Assembly: GCA_964440795.1 (NCBI GenBank)
Contig: CAYTTQ010000006.1
Coordinates: 1 to 64,000, forward strand
Reading direction: 5' to 3'
DNA: 64,000 nt
Source: C00003060 sp964440795
Lineage (GTDB): Bacteria; Desulfobacterota; Desulfobacteria; Desulfobacterales; C00003060
The notes under the pieces are model-generated. The model was not told the origin of the DNA and did not search any database. It saw nothing but the letters and a program-made list of their open reading frames with translations. The position numbers and the translations under genes are program-made. Each line of letters begins with the position of its first letter. The first letter of the stretch is position 1. Positions 51,778-60,423 of this stretch are shown here, piece after piece.

Positions 51778-53019
51778 ATGAAGGACGTTAAACTTGGAAT
51801 CAACGGCTTGGGACGTATCGGGAAACTTTCCATATGGCAACACGTAGCGAGACAAGACTTTTCTGAACTCGTAATCAACATCGGACGAACCGTCGGGACA
51901 AGCCTTGAAGACATAGCGACCTTCATTGAAAAGGATTCTTCCTACGGCACCATGCATCACTACATCGGGGGATATCGAACAGCCCGCATGATATCGGAAT
52001 TGGACGAAACGGCGGGTTCCCTGCGCATCAACGGCATAAAAACCACCATTCTTCGGGAAGCCCGAAACCCGAAGGATATCCCCTGGGGCTCTCACGGCGT
52101 CGACCTGGTGGTGGAATCAACGGGGCAGTTTCTGGATCCGACCGCCCCGGCTGATCACCCCAAGGGGTCCGTTCGTGGCCACCTGGAAGCGGGCGCTAAA
52201 AAGGTGGTTGTCTCGGCGCCGTTCAAGATCAAAGATAAAACGCTCCCCACACCCAAAGATGCGGTGTCCACCGTACTGGGCATCAACGAAGACGATTTCG
52301 ATCCGAGCACACACAACATCATATCCAATGCCTCTTGCACCACGAATTGCCTGGCCCATATGATAAAACCCCTTTCCGACTATTTCGGCTTTGAACGAAT
52401 TCTGACCGCATCCATGGCTACCGTACATGCCGCCACGGGCTCCCAGCTAGTGCTCGACAGAGCGCCCAAGGCCGGTGCGGGCGACTTGAGACGAAACCGA
52501 AGCGTTTTTAACAATATTATCCTGACGACCACGGGGGCGGCAAAGGCTTTGGGACTGGTCATGCCGGAAATGAAGAAAATCGGATTTATCGCCGAGTCTG
52601 TTAGAATACCGACCACCACAGGGTCTCTGATCATTCTCGTTATGGATCTCCAGGATGACTTGGATCCCGAACCCATCAAGCGCGACTTGATTAATAAAAT
52701 CTATAAAGACGCGGCGGATCGTGACGAAAAAGGCTACTTACGGTACTCGAACGAACAAAATGTTTCCGCCGACATCGTCGGTCATCCCCTGGGTACCGCC
52801 ATCATTGAAGGGAAAGAAACACACACCCGAACGGCGACGCTTTCTTTTGACCTAAAACGTCTTTCCGGTTACTCGTCCGAGGTGGGTGCTTGTCTCGGCC
52901 GGAGTGTCGTAGACATCCCGATAACCAAGATCGTCGTCTACGGGTGGTACGACAACGAAATGTCGGGCTACACACATATGCTAACGGAACGGACCGTATC
53001 GGTAGCCGGCCTCCTGTAA
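51778..53019 (+). CDS. Glyceraldehyde-3-phosphate dehydrogenase, long variant
   Basis: Oxidises glyceraldehyde-3-phosphate with phosphate and NAD(P). The Rossmann start LGINGLGRIGKL, active-site NASCTTNC (Cys about 187), ATVHAATGSQ and VVYGWYDNE are present. At 413 residues it is about 75 longer than usual, and several family positions differ (HAATG for HAYTG, NNIILTTTGAAKA for NIVPTSTGAAKA, WYDNEMSGY for WYDNEWGY). This marks a divergent branch rather than the housekeeping form. AAGGAGG lies between the preceding gene's stop and its ATG. Coupling to the PPDK-like gene suggests a joint glycolytic/gluconeogenic control step. Confidence 0.9.
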   Translation: MKDVKLGINGLGRIGKLSIWQHVARQDFSELVINIGRTVGTSLEDIATFIEKDSSYGTMHHYIGGYRTARMISELDETAGSLRINGIKTTILREARNPKDIPWGSHGVDLVVESTGQFLDPTAPADHPKGSVRGHLEAGAKKVVVSAPFKIKDKTLPTPKDAVSTVLGINEDDFDPSTHNIISNASCTTNCLAHMIKPLSDYFGFERILTASMATVHAATGSQLVLDRAPKAGAGDLRRNRSVFNNIILTTTGAAKALGLVMPEMKKIGFIAESVRIPTTTGSLIILVMDLQDDLDPEPIKRDLINKIYKDAADRDEKGYLRYSNEQNVSADIVGHPLGTAIIEGKETHTRTATLSFDLKRLSGYSSEVGACLGRSVVDIPITKIVVYGWYDNEMSGYTHMLTERTVSVAGLL

Positions 53020-53026
53020 CTCGAAG

Positions 53027-53081
53027 CCAAAATCCACCGCTTGCCCTAACAGCTTTCGGTTTTTTTGGCGGTGGATTTTGG
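53027..53081. terminator. Strong inverted repeat after GAPDH
   Basis: Perfect 14-base arms CCAAAATCCACCGC (53027-53040) and GCGGTGGATTTTGG (53068-53081) around a 27-base loop that contains CGGTTTTTTTG. A T run in the loop instead of after the stem is unusual for an intrinsic terminator, but the position just past the stop suggests transcript ending or RNA protection. Confidence 0.55.
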
Positions 53082-53095
53082 TGAAGCAATGGGCA

Positions 53096-53124
53096 TTGAC
53101 ACCAAGCCGTCTCTGGTGTACTAG
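53096..53124 (+). promoter_or_regulatory. Probable promoter of the dynamin-like/ParA operon
   Basis: TTGACA (53096-53101) and TACTAG (53119-53124) with a 17-base spacer. The predicted start near 53131 leaves a leader of about 110 bases that is very GC-rich at 53125-53172. Confidence 0.5.
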
Positions 53125-53244
53125 GGGCCTACGGCCCACCGCGGGAGGCCAAGGCCCCCCACCCGGCGCCGGAACCAGTCATTTACGTAATTTAGTCACT
53201 TATCCGGGCACTGAGAAAGGCCCTGGCTCCTAGATTTGTCGACC

Positions 53245-55533
53245 ATGGCAACTTACGACCATATAAAAAACGAACTTCTTGAAGTAAACAAGTCACTTCG
53301 CCACGCACTCCGGACGGCTATTTCCACGGACGGCCTGGGATCCCCCTCCCTTGAGGTATGGCTCAAGACGACCAACCACATCCAACGGCAACTGGCTGAG
53401 GAAACGATTCGAGTCGCCATTGTCGGTTCCATCAAATCGGGCAAGAGCACCCTTACCAATTTCCTTTTCAACGGTGATCACGTCAAAAGAGGGGCCGGGG
53501 TGGTGACCTCCATCATCACAAAGATCCGACCCGGTAACGAGAACAAAGCGCGATTGGAATTCAAGACATGGGATGAAATCAACGCCGAGATAAACCAGGC
53601 ACTGATTCTTTTCGGCTCCGCGGAATCCGACTTGACTAGAGAAGATTTTGACATCATCCGAGACGACGATCGGATATGGCTCCAAGACGCACTCTCCAAT
53701 TTGGGGGCGGAACAGCTCATTTCGGGAAGCACACGGGATCCCAACAGTGTACTGCTCATGGAATACTTAAAAGGATATGAGCGAGCCAAGGCCTTTGTCT
53801 CTTACGACAGAGCCACCCGGGTCCTTGAGTCGAACGAACTGGATGAACAAAAGAAATTCGTCAGTGATGAGTCCCTGGCGGTATATTTGAGGGATGTCTC
53901 TCTTGTACTCCGAGGCCCTGAAGGCTTCGGAGAGAATCTGGAAGTCGCCGACTGCCAGGGAAGCGATTCCCCAAACCCGTTACACCTGGCAATGATTCAA
54001 GATCACCTAATTCAAACACATTTGATCGTATATGTCATCAGCAGCCGTACGGGACTGCGGCAGGCGGACATACGGTTCTTGACACTTATGAAAAAGATGG
54101 GGCTCAGTGGGAACATCTTTTTTGTCTTAAACTGTGATTTCAGCGAACACGAAGATCTTGCAGACATCCAACGCATGGTCAGCCGAACCGAAGATGAACT
54201 CAACATGATTCTTCCGGCCCCCAAATTATTGGCTTTCTCCGCCTTGTTCAACCTGTTTCGATCACTGGAATCCGAGTCGACGGAGGGGAAAGGGCTCTCG
54301 CGAAAGGATCAGCTCCGTTTGGATCAGTGGTGTGAAGAAACGGATATGGTCACCTTTTCGGATCAAGGCACAAAGACTTTCCTGGAAGAGGTCACTCAAA
54401 AAGTTTCAGTGGATCGATTAAATCTTCTGATCACCGCCAACGTGGAGCGGTTATCCAAAATAGCCTCAGGAACCAAGGAATCGATTCGAATCAGTCGCAA
54501 CCTCATCCAAAAATCCGCCGGCGAGGTCAAACAGACAATCGGCCGCATGGACAAACGCAAAAAAGCCACCGACCAGATCGTCGTAACCATCAAAGACACC
54601 TTGGAAGGCACGACAAGCAAGCTTAAGCGTGATATGGGGGTTGAGGTCGACCGTTTTTTTGATATCCGATATGGGAATATCGCACAAGATATCGTCCGTT
54701 TCATCGACACTCACGACGTACCCTTAGCAGGACTTTCTAAAGATGTAGCGTCCTCCGGCTTTTTGTTGACTTTATATCATGTCTTTCAGCAGTTGCAACA
54801 GGCCACGAACACCTATATCGCCGAGGAGATTAATCCGCGAATCGTGGAATTTCTTTCCCAGCTGGAAAGCGATATCGAAGCTGTCTTCCAACAGGTATGC
54901 AGTCCGTATGGCCTCATGATCCAAGACGCCGTGGATCAACATTACCGAACCATGCGAGAATTAAATATCGATGCTCCCAGTCGACCGTTTGAACCTCTCT
55001 CTTGTCCCGAAGTTGCCAAGATAAAGCGTGACATCCATCTGAATATTCCCCGATTGGCCACCACTATGGCCTATTCCACGCGAATCAAGACCGAGGCGAT
55101 CGTTAGGCTCGGTTTATACAATACCCTGAAGGGAGCAAAGAAGCTGTTTAAGCGGAAAACCGGAGATAAACTGGATAGTGCTCTGAAATCTTTGGAACAC
55201 AGTATCCGCCGGATTAGAGAACAGATGAAGGAGTCGATCACCGAGCACTTTATCGATTACAGTGAAAACCTCAAGTATCAGTATGTCTTTGCCCTGGTGG
55301 ATGCCATGTCCAAGCGCTTGTATGAGGACCTTACCGATCAACTGAAGGCCTTTACCGGTGATCTCACCGGGCTTCAAGAATTGGTGGAAAACGAAAAGCG
55401 AACCCAGGGGGGACTATCCCAAGAGCTATTGTCCATGGAGCAATTTCTGGATGGGATATTGAAGAAAATAGACGATATCAAAGGGTCAACAGGCGCCGAC
55501 TCAGCGTTGGAAACGGGGGAACAGAATGGCTAA
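53245..55533 (+). CDS. Dynamin-like large GTPase
   Basis: A 762-residue GTPase. G1 is VAIVGSIKSGKST (61-68), the G2 region has GAGVVTSIITKIR, G3 is VADCQGSD (DxxG) and G4 is FVLNCDFSEHEDL, where NCD replaces the usual NKxD/TKxD. The remainder is helical with likely coiled coil, including VNLLITANVERL-type stalk text (residues 390-460) and a C-terminal helix bundle. No membrane helix is evident, so membrane contact would be through a stalk tip, as in bacterial dynamins. The first ATG (53245) is chosen over an in-frame TTG at 53236. The 3' end overlaps the parA-like gene by eight bases, so they are translationally coupled. Role in fission, repair or positioning is inferred. Confidence 0.82.
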   Translation: MATYDHIKNELLEVNKSLRHALRTAISTDGLGSPSLEVWLKTTNHIQRQLAEETIRVAIVGSIKSGKSTLTNFLFNGDHVKRGAGVVTSIITKIRPGNENKARLEFKTWDEINAEINQALILFGSAESDLTREDFDIIRDDDRIWLQDALSNLGAEQLISGSTRDPNSVLLMEYLKGYERAKAFVSYDRATRVLESNELDEQKKFVSDESLAVYLRDVSLVLRGPEGFGENLEVADCQGSDSPNPLHLAMIQDHLIQTHLIVYVISSRTGLRQADIRFLTLMKKMGLSGNIFFVLNCDFSEHEDLADIQRMVSRTEDELNMILPAPKLLAFSALFNLFRSLESESTEGKGLSRKDQLRLDQWCEETDMVTFSDQGTKTFLEEVTQKVSVDRLNLLITANVERLSKIASGTKESIRISRNLIQKSAGEVKQTIGRMDKRKKATDQIVVTIKDTLEGTTSKLKRDMGVEVDRFFDIRYGNIAQDIVRFIDTHDVPLAGLSKDVASSGFLLTLYHVFQQLQQATNTYIAEEINPRIVEFLSQLESDIEAVFQQVCSPYGLMIQDAVDQHYRTMRELNIDAPSRPFEPLSCPEVAKIKRDIHLNIPRLATTMAYSTRIKTEAIVRLGLYNTLKGAKKLFKRKTGDKLDSALKSLEHSIRRIREQMKESITEHFIDYSENLKYQYVFALVDAMSKRLYEDLTDQLKAFTGDLTGLQELVENEKRTQGGLSQELLSMEQFLDGILKKIDDIKGSTGADSALETGEQNG

Positions 55534-56311
55534 TGAAAGAACACGAACCATTTGCGTGGTGAATGAAAAGGGCGGCGTGGGCAAGACGGTCACGGCCGTC
55601 AACCTCGCAGCTGCACTGTCGTCAAAAGGCAAGCATGTCCTCGTCGTTGATATGGACCCCCAACTGAACAGCACCAAGGGATTGGGGCTTATCCCGGAAA
55701 ATGATATGCTTTCCGTTTACGACCTTATCAAACCGGAAGAGCCGGTACCGGCGGACGGCGTTATCACACAAACCGGATGGGAACATTTGCATCTCGTTCC
55801 ATCCCATGTCGATTTGTCGGGCATTGAGATTGAACTGGCCTCCCACGCCGGCCGGGAAAACAGACTCAAAGACGCCCTTGACCCCGTCACCAACCGCTAT
55901 GATTACGTCCTCGTGGATGCGCCCCCCAGCTTGTCGTTACTCACCGTAAATGTGTTGGCCTACGCCTCCGACGTTCTGGTACCGTGTCAAACTCACCCGT
56001 ACGCTTACAGCGCCTTGGACGAACTACTTGAAACCCTTGCTGCAGTGAAACAAGAAATCAACCCCCGTATTGAAATTATGGGGGTTTTGGCCACCTTCTT
56101 TGATCGCCGGACCCGAGTCTCACAAAGAATTTTAGAAAGTCTGAAGTCAGACGAGCGTTTACAAGGCAAGGTCTTTCAGACGGTCATCCGGATCAATACA
56201 ACCATAGCCGAGAGTGCTTACTTTAACAAACCGGTCGTCTTTTTCCGCCGCTCCAGCAGTGGCGCCAAGGACTACTTGGCCCTGGCGGACGAAGTCCTCG
56301 GTAGTGATTAA
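55526..56311 (+). CDS. ParA/MinD-type ATPase without ParB
   Basis: A deviant-Walker ATPase that usually positions cargo by forming patterns on DNA or membrane. Walker A is CVVNEKGGVGKT with both signature lysines (Lys15 and Lys20), then VVDMDPQLNSTKGLG and VDAPPSLSLLTVN. Length 261 residues. There is no ParB gene and no C-terminal amphipathic helix of the MinD type, so it is an orphan ParA that more likely patterns on the nucleoid. The 8-base overlap with the dynamin-like gene makes that GTPase the obvious candidate partner. Confidence 0.9.
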   Translation: MANERTRTICVVNEKGGVGKTVTAVNLAAALSSKGKHVLVVDMDPQLNSTKGLGLIPENDMLSVYDLIKPEEPVPADGVITQTGWEHLHLVPSHVDLSGIEIELASHAGRENRLKDALDPVTNRYDYVLVDAPPSLSLLTVNVLAYASDVLVPCQTHPYAYSALDELLETLAAVKQEINPRIEIMGVLATFFDRRTRVSQRILESLKSDERLQGKVFQTVIRINTTIAESAYFNKPVVFFRRSSSGAKDYLALADEVLGSD

Positions 56312-56399
56312 ACACGCGTATGGCCTTTTGTTTGTCCCGCCGGTCTGCTTCTCGCAGTGAGGCCGTGCCACCGCCCCCTTTCCCAATACTGCCATTTTT

Positions 56400-56430
56400 T
56401 TGACAAACTCTTTAAGAAAGCTGACATTAT
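56400..56430 (+). promoter_or_regulatory. Possible sigma-70-type promoter in the parA downstream spacer
   Basis: TTGACA (56400-56405) and CATTAT (56425-56430), spacer 19. The spacing is long, so this is weaker than the sigma-54-like site 70 bases further on. Confidence 0.35.
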
Positions 56431-56501
56431 ACGGTCTCCAGAATAGACAAAAAATCGTTAATTCGGGGATCTAATGCCTGACTCTGGCATCGACATGGCT
56501 C

Positions 56502-56517
56502 TGGCACACTTTGTGCT
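56502..56517 (+). promoter_or_regulatory. Sigma-54-like promoter for a small membrane protein
   Basis: TGGCACACTTTGTGCT: the GG (56503-56504) and GC (56515-56516) dinucleotides are exactly 10 bases apart, with TGGCAC in the -24 box and GTGCT in the -12 box (consensus TTGCW). The start codon of the next gene is 31 bases downstream of the site's end, a suitable distance. Confidence 0.55.
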
Positions 56518-56547
56518 CACTCTTTTTCATAAAGATTGGAGGGTGCC

Positions 56548-56775
56548 ATGGCCGACGATAATATCGAAAGGACTTTGAAGGCGGAATTAAATCGCATCGA
56601 CCGAAAGTTTCAAGACACCCGCAATCTCCACTGTGCCGCCTGGATCGGCACGGCCTTGGCGCTGGGCCTCTTTACGGCGACGATGACAAGCGAGGTCCCC
56701 GTCGTCATCGCTATGGCCACCGCCGGTGCCGCCCTGAATTCGGCTGCCACGCATATTCTCTCCAGAAAAAGATAA
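56548..56775 (+). CDS. Small two-helix membrane protein
   Basis: A 75-residue protein: a charged N-terminal helix (ADDNIERTLKAELNRIDRKF), two hydrophobic segments (about 30-46 and 49-67) separated by SEVP, and a basic tail. GGAGGG at 56538-56543 precedes the ATG at 56548. I recognise no family. A sigma-54-like site lies just upstream, so it may be induced separately from the ParA gene that precedes it by 236 bases. Confidence 0.65.
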   Translation: MADDNIERTLKAELNRIDRKFQDTRNLHCAAWIGTALALGLFTATMTSEVPVVIAMATAGAALNSAATHILSRKR

Positions 56776-57052
56776 CGGCTTCTGTCCGGCCTCTTTCCCG
56801 CCTTCGCGGGATTCAGGATTCCGCTTGACTTATCCCCCCAATTGCGAAAGCATCAACACCCTTCGGAACACTGTAGACCGGAAACCGCGGGCTGCCCGAC
56901 GATTCCCTTTCAGGATGGTCATGTAGAGAAGGTTCCTTATCTATCGTATGAAGCTAGATCAAGCAAACACAAATTGTAGATATGCTGAATCCGGGCCCGT
57001 CGACTTTACAATAGACATATAAAATTGCTTTACCAACATGTAACCATCACCT

Positions 57053-58357
57053 ATGGACTTCGTTTTTGACATATCGCCGCTTGTAAAACTGGGCCTCGTA
57101 TTCGTGCTGATCATCGTACTTATCCGGCAAAAGGTCTCTCTGGGAACGTCCTTGACCACAGGTGCAGTTGTAATGGGTCTCTGGTTTCGTTTGTCTCCGC
57201 TTGAAATCCTTGCCTCCCTGTTTGGTGCACTGACCTCTTCGGAAACGATTATCCTGTTTCTGGTGGTCACATTGATTCTCATTCTGAGCCATTCACTGGA
57301 GAAAAGCGGACAGATGAAACGCTTATTGGCGTCATTTGCCGGCATCAGTCGTAATCCTCGCCTGAACCTGGCCCTCTTCCCGGCAATGATCGGCCTACTC
57401 CCCATGCCCGGCGGTGCTATATTCTCCGCCCCTATGGTACATGAAATCAGCCGGGAGAAGAACCTCACCCCCCGACACAAGACGCTGATCAACTATTGGT
57501 TTCGCCACATATGGGAGTTTTGCTGGCCCCTCTACCCCGGTGTGATTCTTACCTGCTCGCTATCCGGTATCGACCTGGCCACCTTCGTCGTCGCCCAGTT
57601 TCCGATGACCCTTCTCATGGCCACTGTCGGCTATTTTACCCAATTGAGATCTCTTCGCCTGGCAAAAGCATCGAAACCGGTAGACCCGAATGCGAATCGA
57701 AGCGATTTTTTTATTGAACTAACGCCCATCCTTATTGTCATCGGCGGGGGGATCATCCTCGGAACCATTGTTCACCTCATGGGGAACTATTGGCCGGTAT
57801 TTCGGTCGGTTCGAAAGGAAGTCTCTTTAATTGCAGCATTGCTGATCAGCATCGTTTGGGTATGGCGATATAACCGAATGGCCGGGAATCAAATCAAGCA
57901 GATTTTCCTAAACAAAAACCTCGCTTCCATGATCTTCATGATTGCCGGTATCATGATCTTCCAGGGCGTACTGGAAGACAGCCGTGCCGTAACGGATATC
58001 AGTCAAAGCCTCACCGCAGCCAGGGTTCCCGTCGTTTTGGTCATCGTGATACTCCCCTTTTTGGTGGGCACCATTACGGGGATCACCGTTGCTTTTGTCG
58101 GCGCCACGTTTCCTATTGTCCTGTCTCTCATCGCGAACTCACCCATGGCCGACGCGCTTCTGGCTTATACGGTCCTGGCGTTTTGTTCCGGTTACTTGGG
58201 CGTTCTGCTTTCTCCCCTTCACGTCTGTTTGATTTTGACGTGTGAGTACTTTCATACCGCACTCATTCATATCTATCGCAGGCTCTGGTTGCCCGCCGCC
58301 GTAGTCGCCCTGGGCGGTTTCATTTCGTTCTGGGTTCTTCACTTCATCTTTGGTTGA
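57053..58357 (+). CDS. DUF401 family membrane protein
   Basis: A 434-residue permease-like protein with about ten helices, matching the DUF401/TIGR00529 family found mainly in archaea and anaerobic bacteria. Typical segments: LTTGAVVMGLWFRLSPLEILASL, NLALFPAMIGLLPMPGGAIFSAPMV and LAFCSGYLGVLLSPLHVCLILTCEYF. These resemble the broader ion-transporter superfamily of anion permeases, but no substrate is known. No ribosome binding site of good quality is visible before the ATG. The next gene is on the other strand. Confidence 0.85.
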   Translation: MDFVFDISPLVKLGLVFVLIIVLIRQKVSLGTSLTTGAVVMGLWFRLSPLEILASLFGALTSSETIILFLVVTLILILSHSLEKSGQMKRLLASFAGISRNPRLNLALFPAMIGLLPMPGGAIFSAPMVHEISREKNLTPRHKTLINYWFRHIWEFCWPLYPGVILTCSLSGIDLATFVVAQFPMTLLMATVGYFTQLRSLRLAKASKPVDPNANRSDFFIELTPILIVIGGGIILGTIVHLMGNYWPVFRSVRKEVSLIAALLISIVWVWRYNRMAGNQIKQIFLNKNLASMIFMIAGIMIFQGVLEDSRAVTDISQSLTAARVPVVLVIVILPFLVGTITGITVAFVGATFPIVLSLIANSPMADALLAYTVLAFCSGYLGVLLSPLHVCLILTCEYFHTALIHIYRRLWLPAAVVALGGFISFWVLHFIFG

Positions 58358-58400
58358 ATCTAAAAAAGAAACCAGCGGGGTCCTCTTTTTCAATAGATTA

Positions 58401-58419
58401 CTGACCGGACTCTGGTCAG
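58401..58419. terminator. Short inverted repeat between converging genes
   Basis: CTGACC and GGTCAG arms with a 7-base loop between the DUF401 gene and mutY, which converge. Stem is short and there is no T tract, so support is weak. Confidence 0.3.
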
Positions 58420-58566
58420 CCCGCCGTAGCAACCAACCAAGATCGCGATAAAAAACCGAAAAAGCACCATATGGATAGATTACATAGGACTACTCGGAAT
58501 GATGGCCAGGCCATGAACGGGTGGCGTTGTCTCATGCAGAAATGACACTGATTTTCCACTTCAGCA

Positions 58567-59649
58567 TTAGCGAAAAGTACTATTGAGAAGTAATGGGATA
58601 AACTTGAGGTTGGCTTTCGGAAATGGGTAGCGGGGCAGGTCTTTTACTCGGATCCAGCGAAAGGCCTCGGGACCCTTCAAGCGGACCCTGCCGGACACGT
58701 ATCGACAACAGAAGACGTCCATTTCAATTCGAAAGTGGGTATACGCATGTTTGACCCGGGTAAGGTATGAATCAACTTCCGCCAAGATACCCGTTTCTTC
58801 CCGGATCTCTCGAATGCACGCCGCATGAACGTCTTCGCCTTCTTTCACCTTCCCACCGGGAAACTCCCACAATCCCCCCAGGAGCCCTTCCGGCTTGCGG
58901 CGGGTAATGAGGACTTTTCCATCCTTTCGAACAACACCTGCAGCAATATGATAGGTAGGAACCGGTTTTCGGGCAATCCGCTTCGGGTATTCCGATACAG
59001 CGTCCATTTCGTGCGCACGACAATACCGACGCAGGCAACAGCGCACACATACAGGATTCGAGGGCTTACATACCAGGGCTCCCAGCTCCATAATCGCCTG
59101 ATTGAAGACCCCCGAATTTGCTTCACCCATGAACCCGGTCGCCACCGTTTTGAAGGCTTTATAGGATCCCCCCGAATTTACTGGATCTTCCATCAGAAAC
59201 AGCCGAGACAGAACCCGCTTCACATTGCCGTCTACCACTGCGTACGCACGACCAAAAGCAATACTCAAAACCGCTGCGGCAATGTAATCACCGACGCCGG
59301 GAAGTTTCTTCATTTCTTCCCAGTCCCCCGGCAACCTCCCTCCATAAGCCGTGGAGACTATTTGTGCGGCTTTGTGGAGATTTCTCGCTCGGGCATAATA
59401 CCCCAGCCCTTCCCAGGCCTTAAGCACACGCCCCGCGTCGGCGCGGGCCAGATCTTCCACTGTGGGAAAAAGTGTAAGAAAGCGTTGATAGTACGGAAGG
59501 ACGGTCCTCACCTGTGTTTGTTGCAACATCACTTCGGAGACCCAAATGCGGTAGGGGTCATCCGTTTCACGCCACGGCAGAGGTCGGTGATGGGCGGCGT
59601 ACCACGCCATTAATCGGCGTCTCATGGGCCGAGTATTCGTCACAGTCAC
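58567..59649 (-). CDS. mutY: Adenine glycosylase with C-terminal NUDIX-like domain
   Basis: Removes adenine mispaired with 8-oxoguanine. Evidence: PLPWRETDDPYRIWVSEVMLQQTQV (catalytic Glu in SEVMLQQ), the helix-hairpin-helix LPGVGDYIAAAVLSIAFG followed by VVDGNVKRVLSRLF (catalytic Asp), and the 4Fe-4S ligands C-x6-C-x2-C-x5-C within CKPSNPVCVRCCLRRYC. The C-terminal domain has the NUDIX box form GGKVKEGEDVHAACIREIREETGI, unusually complete for a MutY lesion-recognition domain. Length 360 residues from a GTG at 59649; an ATG at 59625 is the alternative. pcm ends 11 bases upstream. Confidence 0.95.
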   Translation of the reverse strand: MTVTNTRPMRRRLMAWYAAHHRPLPWRETDDPYRIWVSEVMLQQTQVRTVLPYYQRFLTLFPTVEDLARADAGRVLKAWEGLGYYARARNLHKAAQIVSTAYGGRLPGDWEEMKKLPGVGDYIAAAVLSIAFGRAYAVVDGNVKRVLSRLFLMEDPVNSGGSYKAFKTVATGFMGEANSGVFNQAIMELGALVCKPSNPVCVRCCLRRYCRAHEMDAVSEYPKRIARKPVPTYHIAAGVVRKDGKVLITRRKPEGLLGGLWEFPGGKVKEGEDVHAACIREIREETGILAEVDSYLTRVKHAYTHFRIEMDVFCCRYVSGRVRLKGPEAFRWIRVKDLPRYPFPKANLKFIPLLLNSTFR

Positions 59650-59659
59650 TTATCCAAGC

Positions 59660-60388
59660 TCAATACGTGGTCCCGTCCTTTTTGAGCATCGGGACGAATC
59701 TGACCGGTGCGATCGTGCGTTTGTCCCACTCCCCGTCCGTTTTCGTCAACACCACCAGCTTTTGGAATGACCCCGCACCGACAGGAATGACCAGCCTTCC
59801 TCCCTCTGCCAGTTGGTCTTTCAAAGGTTTTGGGATATCCGCCGGCGCACAGGTGACAATGATCCCGTCAAAGGGACTGTGTTCCGGCCATCCTTTGTAT
59901 CCGTCGCCGATCTTGACATGAACGTTGCCATATCCCGATTCCGACAACAGATCCTTGGCTCGTCTACCCAGTACTTCATTGATTTCGATCGTATACACGT
60001 GATCACAAATTTGCGCCAAAACCGCCGCCTGATACCCCGAACCGGTCCCCACCTCCAGGACCTTTTCATCCTTTTCCAGGTCCAGCGCATCGGTCATGAG
60101 GGCCACGATGTAGGGCTGGGAAATGGTTTGGCCTTCCCTGATCGGCAGCGGAGAATCCGTGTAAGCCCGGTGACGCCATTGGCTGGGAACAAAACGATGC
60201 CTTTCAACCGCTTGCATGGCCGCCAACACATCCGGATCTTTTACGCCACGTTTTTCAATCTGCTCGCGCACCATCCTGTCTCGCTGCTTGGCAAAATCGC
60301 CGGATTTGCCCCCATCTGCCCAACAGGTAGCGGCGCAAAGAAAAACAAAGGCACCCAATATCCACGAATGGCTATACCGTCGTTTCAT
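59660..60388 (-). CDS. pcm: Protein-L-isoaspartate O-methyltransferase with export signal
   Basis: Methylates isoaspartyl residues so damaged proteins can be repaired. The SAM-dependent fold shows MVREQIEKRGVKDPDVLAAM, HRFVP, GQTISQPYIVALMTDAL, VLEVGTGSGYQAAVLA and LAEGGRLVIPVG, as in PCMT. The first ~24 residues form a Sec signal peptide (MKRRYSHSWILGAFVFL then ATCWA before the mature Asp), so this form is predicted to act outside the cytoplasm, where SAM supply is a problem. Start at 60388 is set by AGGAGG four bases upstream. A cytoplasmic copy may exist elsewhere in the genome. Confidence 0.92.
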   Translation of the reverse strand: MKRRYSHSWILGAFVFLCAATCWADGGKSGDFAKQRDRMVREQIEKRGVKDPDVLAAMQAVERHRFVPSQWRHRAYTDSPLPIREGQTISQPYIVALMTDALDLEKDEKVLEVGTGSGYQAAVLAQICDHVYTIEINEVLGRRAKDLLSESGYGNVHVKIGDGYKGWPEHSPFDGIIVTCAPADIPKPLKDQLAEGGRLVIPVGAGSFQKLVVLTKTDGEWDKRTIAPVRFVPMLKKDGTTY

Positions 60389-60423
60389 CAGACCTCCTCG
60401 CAACTTACCCTATCCTACGTGTA

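Noticed and set aside
58825..59613. Open frame of 262 codons on the plus strand opposite mutY
   Set aside because: mutY has full catalytic and Fe-S motifs on the other strand; this is its shadow.
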